Below are positions 26,907 through 34,535 of a stretch of DNA of 64,000 bases, one piece after another. The stretch is from assembly GCF_019702945.1 (NCBI RefSeq), contig NZ_AP024749.1, forward strand, positions 124,001-188,000. Direction: 5' to 3'. The stretch is from Flavobacterium okayamense. Lineage in GTDB: Bacteria; Bacteroidota; Bacteroidia; Flavobacteriales; Flavobacteriaceae. Within the stretch, counting starts at the first letter, position 1, and the number at the start of each line of letters is the position of its first letter. Under the pieces are notes generated by a model. That model saw nothing but the letters and a program-made list of their open reading frames with translations, was not told where the DNA came from and searched no databases. A program made the position numbers and the translations under genes.

Positions 26907-28166
26907 TTAGTTTATTATCATTCCTGCCGCAACAGTTTCATTAGTACCTTCATCAATTAAAATAAAACTACCTGTATATCTGTTTTCTCTGTAAGAATCC
27001 ATCATAACTGGTCTTGTAGTTTTAATTTTAATTCGTCCAATATCATTCATATTCAAATCTTGATCGTCTTCAATTCGTTCATAAGTATTTATATTTACTT
27101 TATAAACTACTTCTTTAATCATGGCTTTCTGCTCATTTGAAGTATGAAGAATTGAATATTTTGCTCTTGGCTGGGCTGATTTTCCATTTAACCAACAAAT
27201 CATAGCATCAAATTCTTGAGATTGTTGTGGTTTGTTGTTTGATTTTACAATCATATCCCCTCGACTTACATCAATATCATCTTCTAAAGTAATAGATACC
27301 GACATGGGTGCAAAAGCTTCTTTTAAAGAATCTTTATAAAAATCAATAGTTTTAATTTTTGAAGTAAATCCTGAAGGTAGAATAGTTACTTCATCTCCCG
27401 TTCTATAAATCCCACTTAAAATTCTACCTGCATAACCTCTATAATCGATAAACTCATCTTTTTGCGGACGCAATACTGTTTGAACTGCAAAACGAGCATC
27501 AATTTTATTATTATCACTACTAATGTGCATGGTTTCTAAAGTATCTAATAATGGAGAACCTTTAAACCAATTCATATTTTGAGATTCGTTCACCACATTG
27601 TCGCCTTCTAAAGCACTAATAGGAATAAAACGAATATCTTTTATTAATAATTTAGATGAGAATCCTTCGTAATCAGTAACAATATTGTTGAACACTTCTT
27701 CAGAATACTCAACTAAATCCATCTTGTTTACACAAACAATTACATGTGGAATTTGTAATAAAGAAGCTATATAAGAATGACGTTTCGTTTGTTCGATAAC
27801 TCCTTTACGTGCATCAATTAAAATAATGGCAACATTTGCCGTTGAAGCTCCAGTAACCATATTTCGTGTGTATTGAATATGTCCTGGTGTATCGGCAATA
27901 ATAAATTTTCTTTTTGGTGTTGTAAAATAACGATACGCTACATCAATTGTAATTCCTTGCTCACGTTCATCACGAAGTCCGTCAGTGAACAAAGCCAAAT
28001 CTACACCATCGTATCCTCTTTTTTTACTTGTATTTTCAATAGCGGCTACCTGGTCTTCAAAAATTGATTTTGAATCGTAAAGTAATCTACCAATTAATGT
28101 ACTTTTTCCATCATCAACACTACCTGCTGTAGCTAATCGTAATAGTTGATTGTTATCTATTTGCAT
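26907..28166 (-). CDS. cysN: Sulfate adenylyltransferase subunit 1, GTPase (CysN)
   Basis: 419 residues, a translation-factor-like GTPase: G1 TAGSVDDGKSTLIGRLL near residue 15, DGLRDEREQGITIDVAYR (switch region), G3 DTPGH and G4 NKMD. It couples GTP hydrolysis to APS formation by CysD. The APS kinase domain found fused in some CysNC proteins is absent; a separate cysC lies two genes upstream. In this operon it probably serves PAPS production for sulfation rather than sulfate assimilation, because no APS/PAPS reductase or sulfite reductase gene is nearby. Confidence 0.96.
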   Translation of the reverse strand: MQIDNNQLLRLATAGSVDDGKSTLIGRLLYDSKSIFEDQVAAIENTSKKRGYDGVDLALFTDGLRDEREQGITIDVAYRYFTTPKRKFIIADTPGHIQYTRNMVTGASTANVAIILIDARKGVIEQTKRHSYIASLLQIPHVIVCVNKMDLVEYSEEVFNNIVTDYEGFSSKLLIKDIRFIPISALEGDNVVNESQNMNWFKGSPLLDTLETMHISSDNNKIDARFAVQTVLRPQKDEFIDYRGYAGRILSGIYRTGDEVTILPSGFTSKIKTIDFYKDSLKEAFAPMSVSITLEDDIDVSRGDMIVKSNNKPQQSQEFDAMICWLNGKSAQPRAKYSILHTSNEQKAMIKEVVYKVNINTYERIEDDQDLNMNDIGRIKIKTTRPVMMDSYRENRYTGSFILIDEGTNETVAAGMIIN

Positions 28167-28175
28167 AATCTTATT

Positions 28176-29081
28176 TTAAAAGTAACCTTGTCTTTTTCTA
28201 TCTTCCATTGCCGATTCTGAGCGTTTGTCATCAGCTCTATTTCCTCTTTCTGTTAAACGCATTGTAGAAACTTCCTCTACAATTTTAGCTAAAGTATCAG
28301 CATCCGATTCAATTCCACCGGTAATCGTTATATCACCAAGTGTTCTAAAACGAATGGTTTTCACTTCAATTTTTTCGTTTTCCTCTAATTTTAAAAATTC
28401 AGAATTTGGAATCCAAGAATCGTTTCTCCAAACCACTTCTCTTTGGTGTGAAAAGTATAATGAAGGAATGGCGATATTTTCTCTTTTGATATAATTCCAA
28501 ACGTCTAATTCTGTCCAGTTACTTATAGGAAAAGCTCTAAAATGTTCGCCCTGAAAATGCTTTCCGTTTAGCAAATTCCATAATTCTGGGCGTTGATTTT
28601 TAGGATCCCATTGACCAAAATCGTCACGATGTGAAAAAAAACGTTCTTTAGCACGTGCTTTTTCTTCATCTCTTCTTCCACCACCTATTGCACAATCAAT
28701 TTTATTATCCTCTATAGTATCTAACAAAGTTGTAGTTTGTAATGCGTTTCTTGATGCATTTTTTCCTTTCTCTTCAGCTACTCGACCTTTATCGATTGAA
28801 CCTTGAACCGAACCTACGATTAATTTAGCACCTAATTCATTAACCAAATCATCTCTAAATTGCATTGTTTCAGGAAAATTGTGACCTGTATCGACATGCA
28901 TTAAAGGAAAAGGAATAGGCGAAGGATAAAATGCTTTTCTTGCTAAATGAGTCACTACAATAGAGTCTTTTCCTCCTGAGAATAAAATAACAGGATTTTG
29001 AAATTGCGCCCAAACTTCACGCAATATAAATATTGCTTCTGCTTCTAATTCGTCTAAATAGTTTAAATAATACTTACTCAT
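28176..29081 (-). CDS. cysD: Sulfate adenylyltransferase subunit 2 (CysD)
   Basis: 301 residues, of the PAPS reductase-like PP-loop fold: ILFSGGKDSIVVTHLA near residues 32-47 and GGRRDEEKARAKERFF, both standard for CysD. Length matches E. coli CysD (302). It forms APS from ATP and sulfate together with CysN, 9 bases downstream. It overlaps cysC by 8 bases. The alternative reading as a PAPS reductase is excluded because the CysD-specific C-terminal MRLTERGNRADD is present. Confidence 0.96.
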   Translation of the reverse strand: MSKYYLNYLDELEAEAIFILREVWAQFQNPVILFSGGKDSIVVTHLARKAFYPSPIPFPLMHVDTGHNFPETMQFRDDLVNELGAKLIVGSVQGSIDKGRVAEEKGKNASRNALQTTTLLDTIEDNKIDCAIGGGRRDEEKARAKERFFSHRDDFGQWDPKNQRPELWNLLNGKHFQGEHFRAFPISNWTELDVWNYIKRENIAIPSLYFSHQREVVWRNDSWIPNSEFLKLEENEKIEVKTIRFRTLGDITITGGIESDADTLAKIVEEVSTMRLTERGNRADDKRSESAMEDRKRQGYF

Positions 29082-29673
29082 TTAGCTTTATTTTATCATT
29101 AATCTTTTCAAAAATCAAATTTACTGAATTTTCTATACTTAACTTTGATGTATCTATTAATATATCTGGATTTTTTGGAGCTTCATAAGGCGAAGAAATT
29201 CCAGTAAAATCTTTAATTTCACCTAATCGAGCTTTTTTATACAATCCTTTTACATCTCTTTTTTCACATTCTTCAATTGGTGTATCAACAAAAACTTCAA
29301 CATAATCTTCATTACCGACAATTTGTTTTACCAATTGTCTATCTTTTTCAAATGGAGAAACGAAACAAGCTATTATAATTGTTCCTGCATCTAAAAAAAG
29401 CTTAGAAACTTCAGCTATTCTTCTAATGTTTTCACTTCTATCTTCATCACTAAAAGACAAATTATTATTTAATCCACCCCTAACATTATCACCATCTAAA
29501 GTGTAAGTTTTAAAATTTAAAGAATGAAGTTTACTTTCAAGAGCATTTGCAACTGTAGATTTTCCAGAACCAGATAAACCTGTAAACCAAATTAATATTG
29601 ATTTTTGATTCATCAATTTTTCTCTATGATTTCTACTAACGTAAAAATCTTGTTTAAAAATATTAGTACTCAT
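29074..29673 (-). CDS. cysC: Adenylylsulfate kinase (CysC)
   Basis: 199 residues. P-loop WFTGLSGSGKSTVANAL near residues 29-45, then DGDNVRGGLNNNLSFSDEDR (APS-binding) and KKARLGEIKDFTGISSPYE, all hallmarks of APS kinase. Phosphorylates APS to PAPS, the sulfate donor used by sulfotransferases. Cytosolic. It overlaps the DUF2061 gene upstream by 11 bases and cysD downstream by 8, so the enzymes of PAPS synthesis are made from one message. Confidence 0.96.
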   Translation of the reverse strand: MSTNIFKQDFYVSRNHREKLMNQKSILIWFTGLSGSGKSTVANALESKLHSLNFKTYTLDGDNVRGGLNNNLSFSDEDRSENIRRIAEVSKLFLDAGTIIIACFVSPFEKDRQLVKQIVGNEDYVEVFVDTPIEECEKRDVKGLYKKARLGEIKDFTGISSPYEAPKNPDILIDTSKLSIENSVNLIFEKINDKIKLNE

Positions 29674-30091
29674 CTTCTCTACTTACTCCAAATTTAATTC
29701 TGTACCAAACTCTTTCGTGCAAATAGTATAAAATCATTTTAGTTACTATTTCAAAAACACTAATTTTTGCACCAGTAAATGGATTTCCTGTAATTACCCA
29801 ACCTAAAACAAAAGTATCAATAGAACCAACCACTCGCCACGAAATTGTTTTAAAAATATGTCTTTTTCTACTATCTGATTTTGCTCCAAACTTAGTTAAA
29901 TCGACTCTATACCAAATTCTTTCATGAATGTAATATAAAATCATCTTAGTAACTAATTCGGCTAATCCAACTTTCAAACCCAACATTGCATTTCCCGTAA
30001 TTAACCAGGAAAGAAACATTGTATCTAATGTTCCAATTACTCGCCAAGTGATAGCTTTTAAAATATGTCGGATTGGTGATACCTTAGGCAT
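29663..30091 (-). CDS. Tandem DUF2061 membrane protein
   Basis: 142 residues built of two DUF2061 repeats: residues about 7-60 and 76-130. Each starts HI(L/F)K(A/T)I(T/S)WRV(I/V)G, has a hydrophobic core and ends TKMILYY(I/L)HER(I/V)WYR(V/I). The repeats share most positions, indicating an internal duplication, with about two short membrane segments each. The function of the family is not established; it recurs near sulfate-activation genes in bacteria. Its place between cysQ and cysC, with a one-base overlap (TAATG) on one side and 11 on the other, suggests a role in sulfate supply or PAPS/PAP handling. Confidence 0.87.
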   Translation of the reverse strand: MPKVSPIRHILKAITWRVIGTLDTMFLSWLITGNAMLGLKVGLAELVTKMILYYIHERIWYRVDLTKFGAKSDSRKRHIFKTISWRVVGSIDTFVLGWVITGNPFTGAKISVFEIVTKMILYYLHERVWYRIKFGVSREDEY

Positions 30092-30891
30092 TAAATACTT
30101 ACAATAAAACTTGGATTCAACAAATTTTCTTTATTATAAAGCAATTCTTCATTCGTTTCTTGAGAAATTACTTTAACACCAACTGCATTACAAATTGCTT
30201 GTCCAGCTGCTGTATCCCATTCCATAGTTGGCGCTAAGCGAGGGTAAACTTGTGCTTTCCCCGATGCTACTAAACAAAACTTTAACGAACTTCCTGCATT
30301 TACACTATTTACAACTTCAAATTGTTGCTTTAAACTATCAATATAAACTTGAGTTTCTTCATTCAAATGAGAATTACTACAAACTACATTGATAGTTTTA
30401 TTGGCTTTAATTGGCTTTAATTCTGAAGAATTATTAATAAAATCGTCTATTGAAAATTTATCATCTATTACTTTGTAAAATAGGCTTTTACCTTCATTTA
30501 CAAATCCAACATATAATTCCTTAGTAACTGGAACATAAATCACTCCGAAAACAGGTTTCCCATTTTCTACTAAAGCAATATTTACCGTGAATTGTCCATT
30601 TCTTTTAATGAACTCTTTAGTTCCATCAAGTGGATCAACAATCCAACATAAATTCCAATTTTTTCGTTCAGAAAAATCAGCATTTTTGATTTCTTCACTT
30701 ATAATTGGTATTTCTGTTTGAAGTAAAAAATTTTTAATTATTTCATTTGACTCTTTATCTGCAATTGTTAGTGGCGAATTATCATCTTTTGAAACTACCT
30801 CTCCATTAAAACTATTGTAAATTTCAACAATTTTGTAACCCGCTTCTACTGCAGCTTGAATCGCTATATTTTGATTTTTATCTAAATTCAT
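30091..30891 (-). CDS. cysQ: 3'(2'),5'-bisphosphate nucleotidase (CysQ)
   Basis: 266 residues of the inositol monophosphatase fold. Metal-site motifs: SEE after PII, WIVDPLDGTKEFIKR and EWDTAAGQAI near the C-terminus. The variant DPLDGTKEF is typical of CysQ. It hydrolyses PAP, the by-product of every PAPS-dependent sulfotransfer, to AMP, relieving product inhibition. Its presence with cysC/D/N supports heavy sulfotransferase use. Its start overlaps the preceding dehydrogenase gene by one base. Confidence 0.94.
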   Translation of the reverse strand: MNLDKNQNIAIQAAVEAGYKIVEIYNSFNGEVVSKDDNSPLTIADKESNEIIKNFLLQTEIPIISEEIKNADFSERKNWNLCWIVDPLDGTKEFIKRNGQFTVNIALVENGKPVFGVIYVPVTKELYVGFVNEGKSLFYKVIDDKFSIDDFINNSSELKPIKANKTINVVCSNSHLNEETQVYIDSLKQQFEVVNSVNAGSSLKFCLVASGKAQVYPRLAPTMEWDTAAGQAICNAVGVKVISQETNEELLYNKENLLNPSFIVSI

Positions 30892-32168
30892 TACAATCTT
30901 CCATCAGCAACTTCACCTAAAACACCTTTTACATCATAAAGAATACTTTTTGGCTTTCTCAATAATGAAAAGTCAATAGCATTAAATTCTTTATGTGCAA
31001 CACCTAAAACCACTGCATCATATTTACTTTTTGGTAATTCAGTAGTACTTGAAATGTTGTATTCATGTTTCACTTCCAAAGGATTAGCCCAAGGATCAAA
31101 AGTCGTTACTTTTATTCCGTAATCTTCTAATGCAGCAATTACATCAACAATCTTAGTGTTTCTAACATCAGGGCAATTTTCTTTAAAAGTTATTCCCAAC
31201 ATTAAAACCTCAGCTCCATTTACACTAACACCCTTTTTAATCATTTGCTTTACTACTTGAGAGGCCACATATTCACCCATAGAGTCATTTAATCTTCTAC
31301 CGGCAAGGATAATTTCTGGATGATATCCTTTCTCTTGTGCTTTTTGTGCCAAATAATAAGGATCGACTCCTATACAATGTCCGCCAACTAAACCTGGTTT
31401 AAATGGTAGAAAATTCCATTTTGTACCAGCTGCTTGTAATACTGCATGAGTATCTATTTCTAATAAATTAAAAATCTTAGCTAATTCGTTTACAAAAGCA
31501 ATATTAATATCACGTTGGGAATTTTCAATCACTTTTGCAGCCTCAGCAACCTTAATTGTAGGCGCTAAATGCGTACCTGCAGTTATTACACTTTTGTAAA
31601 GTGCATCAACTTTTTGGCCAACTTGAGGAGTGGAACCTGAAGTTACTTTTAAAATTTTATCAACAGTATGCTCTTTATCACCTGGATTAATTCTTTCTGG
31701 TGAATATCCTGCAAAAAAATCAACATTAAATTTTAATCCTGATATTTTCTCTAAAACTGGAATACATTCTTCTTCAGTAACACCAGGATAAACTGTAGAT
31801 TCATAAACTACAACATCTCCCTTTTTTAAAACCTTTCCTACAGTCTCACTTGCTTTATACAATGGCGATAAATCGGGTTTATTGTGCTTATCAACAGGCG
31901 TTGGAACTGTTACAATATAAAAATTGCACTCAGCGATATCATTTAACTGATTTGAATTATACAATCCTACTTCGTTAGAATTTGAACTCTTTAAAACAGA
32001 TTGTAATACTTCGTTTTCAACTTCTAATGTTGTATCCACACCATTATTTAATTGCTCAATTCTAGACTGATTAATATCAAAGCCTACAACAGCATATTTT
32101 GTTGCAAACAACCTAGCTAAAGGTAAACCAACATATCCTAATCCTATTATTGCAATTTTAGAATTCAT
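30891..32168 (-). CDS. UDP-N-acetylhexosamine 6-dehydrogenase (VipA/TviB/WbpA-like)
   Basis: 425 residues. N-terminal NAD-binding IAIIGLGYVGLPLARLFA, central YSPERINPGDKEH, catalytic Cys in GLVGGHCIGVDPYYLAQKA and C-terminal LGITFKENCPDVRNTK are signatures of the UDP-GlcNAc/UDP-GalNAc/UDP-ManNAc dehydrogenase branch (TviB, WbpA, WbpO, CapL) and not of UDP-glucose dehydrogenases. With the TviC/WbpP-like epimerase two genes upstream it could produce UDP-GalNAcA, as in Vi antigen synthesis. Substrate is inferred from family and context. Confidence 0.92.
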   Translation of the reverse strand: MNSKIAIIGLGYVGLPLARLFATKYAVVGFDINQSRIEQLNNGVDTTLEVENEVLQSVLKSSNSNEVGLYNSNQLNDIAECNFYIVTVPTPVDKHNKPDLSPLYKASETVGKVLKKGDVVVYESTVYPGVTEEECIPVLEKISGLKFNVDFFAGYSPERINPGDKEHTVDKILKVTSGSTPQVGQKVDALYKSVITAGTHLAPTIKVAEAAKVIENSQRDINIAFVNELAKIFNLLEIDTHAVLQAAGTKWNFLPFKPGLVGGHCIGVDPYYLAQKAQEKGYHPEIILAGRRLNDSMGEYVASQVVKQMIKKGVSVNGAEVLMLGITFKENCPDVRNTKIVDVIAALEDYGIKVTTFDPWANPLEVKHEYNISSTTELPKSKYDAVVLGVAHKEFNAIDFSLLRKPKSILYDVKGVLGEVADGRL

Positions 32169-33556
32169 TATTTCCCTATTCCTTGGTATTTAAAACCTAT
32201 TTTTTCTAATTCTTTACCGTCTAAAATATTTCTTCCATCAAAAACAAAAGCTGGCTTCAACATATTGTCATATATTTTTTGCCAATCGTATGTTTTGAAT
32301 TCATCCCATTCTGTTAAAACTGCTATTGCATGTGCATCTTTACAAGTTTCATAAGGATCTGTTTCAATAGAAACACCCTTTGCATTTTCTTCTTTAGAAC
32401 GTGTATCCAAATAATTCAAATCGAAATGAATTTGTTCTGGTTCTACTTTTGGATCAAAAATAGCAATATGAGCTTGTTCTGACAATAAATCATCGGCAAC
32501 ATAGATTGCAGCAGATTCCCTAGTATCGTTTGTATCTTTTTTGAATGCCCATCCTAAGAAAGCGATTTTTTTACCCGAAACTGTATTGTATAAAGTTTTA
32601 ATAATGTTTTTGGCAAATCTTCTTTTTTGGTGATCGTTCATAATGATTACTTGTTCCCAATAATCCGCAACTTCATTCAATCCATATGATTTAGCGATAT
32701 AAACCATATTTAAAATATCCTTTTGAAAACAAGAACCCCCAAAACCAACAGAAGATTTTAAAAATTTAGGACCAATTCTACTATCCATTCCAATTGCTTT
32801 TGCTACCTCATTAACATCAGCACCAGTTTTTTCACACAACTCACTCATAGCGTTTATTGAAGAAACGCGTTGTGCCAAGAATGCATTAGCAGTTAATTTA
32901 GAAAGTTCAGACGACCAAACATTAGTCGTTAAAATTCTATCTTTTGGCACCCAATTGGCATAAACATCAACTAGAGCCTGAACAGCCTTTTCTCCTTCAG
33001 GAGAAGTTTCTCCTCCAATTAAAACTCTATCTGGTGCAAATAGATCTTCAATTGCTGTTCCTTCAGCTAAAAATTCTGGATTTGATAATATCTGAAATTG
33101 CACTCCATTACCTGTATTATCTAAAATATCTTTAATTGCTTGAGCCGTTCTGACAGGCAATGTCGATTTTTCAACAACTATTTTATCTGTTTTAGCAACT
33201 CTTGCAATTTGCCTTGCACAAAGTTCAATATATTTTAAATCGGCGGCCATACCTTTTCCTACACCGTAAGTTTTTGTAGGTGTATTAACCGAAATAAAAA
33301 TCATTTCAGCTTCTTCAATAGCATGGTCAACTTCTGTAGAAAAAAATAAATTTCTTCCACGCGCTTCTTTTACAACAGAATCTAATCCTGGTTCATAAAC
33401 GGGAAGTTTTGATAAATCATTATCATTCCATGCATTAATTCTTTCTTGATTTAAATCAACAACCGTCACTTTAATATGAGGGCATTTTTGAGCAATTACC
33501 GCCATTGTTGGGCCTCCAACATACCCTGCTCCGATACAACAAATTTTTGTAATCAT
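32168..33556 (-). CDS. ugd: UDP-glucose 6-dehydrogenase, animal-like type
   Basis: 462 residues. [53 protein letters not shown], the catalytic Cys in [13 protein letters not shown] and [17 protein letters not shown] are shared almost word for word with animal and plant UGDH as I recall them, more than with short bacterial Ugd. Oxidises UDP-glucose to UDP-glucuronic acid. Its ATG is one base from the epimerase stop, and its stop overlaps the next dehydrogenase start by one base. The uronic acid would give an acidic glycan even without sulfate. Confidence 0.95.
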   Translation of the reverse strand: MITKICCIGAGYVGGPTMAVIAQKCPHIKVTVVDLNQERINAWNDNDLSKLPVYEPGLDSVVKEARGRNLFFSTEVDHAIEEAEMIFISVNTPTKTYGVGKGMAADLKYIELCARQIARVAKTDKIVVEKSTLPVRTAQAIKDILDNTGNGVQFQILSNPEFLAEGTAIEDLFAPDRVLIGGETSPEGEKAVQALVDVYANWVPKDRILTTNVWSSELSKLTANAFLAQRVSSINAMSELCEKTGADVNEVAKAIGMDSRIGPKFLKSSVGFGGSCFQKDILNMVYIAKSYGLNEVADYWEQVIIMNDHQKRRFAKNIIKTLYNTVSGKKIAFLGWAFKKDTNDTRESAAIYVADDLLSEQAHIAIFDPKVEPEQIHFDLNYLDTRSKEENAKGVSIETDPYETCKDAHAIAVLTEWDEFKTYDWQKIYDNMLKPAFVFDGRNILDGKELEKIGFKYQGIGK

Positions 33557-33557
33557 T

Positions 33558-34535
33558 TTATTTTAAATTTTTCCAATACCACTGAACAGCCTCTTTAAGG
33601 CCTTCTTGCATTGAATATTTTGGTATATAATTTAATAACTCTTTTGCTTTTTGTACACTAGCTAATGAATGAGGAATATCACCAATTCTATTAGGTCCAT
33701 GAATTACCTGAACTCCTTTTATTTTTGAGTCAAATTCTGATAAATATTCTCTTAAACAAACAACTAAATCATTCAAAGTAGTTCGTTCTCCATATGCAGT
33801 GTTATAAACCGTATTTACAGCTTTTGGATTATTTGTAAGCATTGCTAATTCATTCATTTGAATCACATTATCAATGTAAGTAAAATCCCTTGAAAAATTT
33901 CCATCTCCATTTATAATAGGACTTTCATATTTCATAAATTGCATTACAAATTTTGGTATAACTGCTGCGTAAGTACCTTTTGGATCTTGTCTTTTTCCAA
34001 AAACATTAAAATATCTTAATCCAATAGTTTCAATTCCATAAGTTTTACTAAAAACTTCAGCATATAGCTCATTTACGTACTTTGTAATAGCATAAGGAGA
34101 TAAAGGTTTCCCAATTTCATTTTCAATTTTTGGTAGGTTTTCTAAATCTCCATAAGTCGAAGAGCTAGCAGCATAAACAAATCGTTTTACTTTTGCGTCC
34201 CTCGATGCAACTAACATATTTAAAAAGCCACCTACATTAACTTCATTTGAAGTTATTGGATCATTAATAGATCTTGGCACACTACCTAAAGCTGCTTGAT
34301 GAAGAACATAATCTACATTTTTAACAGCTTCTTTACATGTTTCAAAGTCTCTAATATCCCCTTCGATTAATTTATAACTAGGATGATTAAGAAAATCTTG
34401 AATATTTTTATAATGACCTGTTGAAAAATTATCCAGACACACTACATGGTAACCTTTGCATAAAAAATACTCGGTTAAATTCGATCCAATAAATCCAGCA
34501 CCTCCAGTAACTAATATGGTTATTTTCTCTTCCAA
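33558..34535 (-). CDS. UDP-N-acetylglucosamine 4-epimerase (TviC/WbpP-like)
   Basis: About 325 residues of the extended SDR family. [18 protein letters not shown] near the start binds NAD, ASSSTYG and [11 protein letters not shown] (YxxxK) form the active site, and [21 protein letters not shown] is typical of WbpP/TviC. No ATG exists; TTG at 34535 gives a normal N-terminus, while GTG 34556 or TTG 34559 would add seven or eight residues. All three overlap the 3' end of the wzc copy 2 gene. Probably converts UDP-GlcNAc(A) to UDP-GalNAc(A) for the polysaccharide. Confidence 0.9.
   Translation of the reverse strand: MEEKITILVTGGAGFIGSNLTEYFLCKGYHVVCLDNFSTGHYKNIQDFLNHPSYKLIEGDIRDFETCKEAVKNVDYVLHQAALGSVPRSINDPITSNEVNVGGFLNMLVASRDAKVKRFVYAASSSTYGDLENLPKIENEIGKPLSPYAITKYVNELYAEVFSKTYGIETIGLRYFNVFGKRQDPKGTYAAVIPKFVMQFMKYESPIINGDGNFSRDFTYIDNVIQMNELAMLTNNPKAVNTVYNTAYGERTTLNDLVVCLREYLSEFDSKIKGVQVIHGPNRIGDIPHSLASVQKAKELLNYIPKYSMQEGLKEAVQWYWKNLK

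Noticed and set aside
28176..29081. CysD read as a PAPS reductase (CysH)
   Set aside because: The PP-loop is shared, but the length, the RRDEEKARAKERFF block and the C-terminal MRLTERG pattern are those of CysD.
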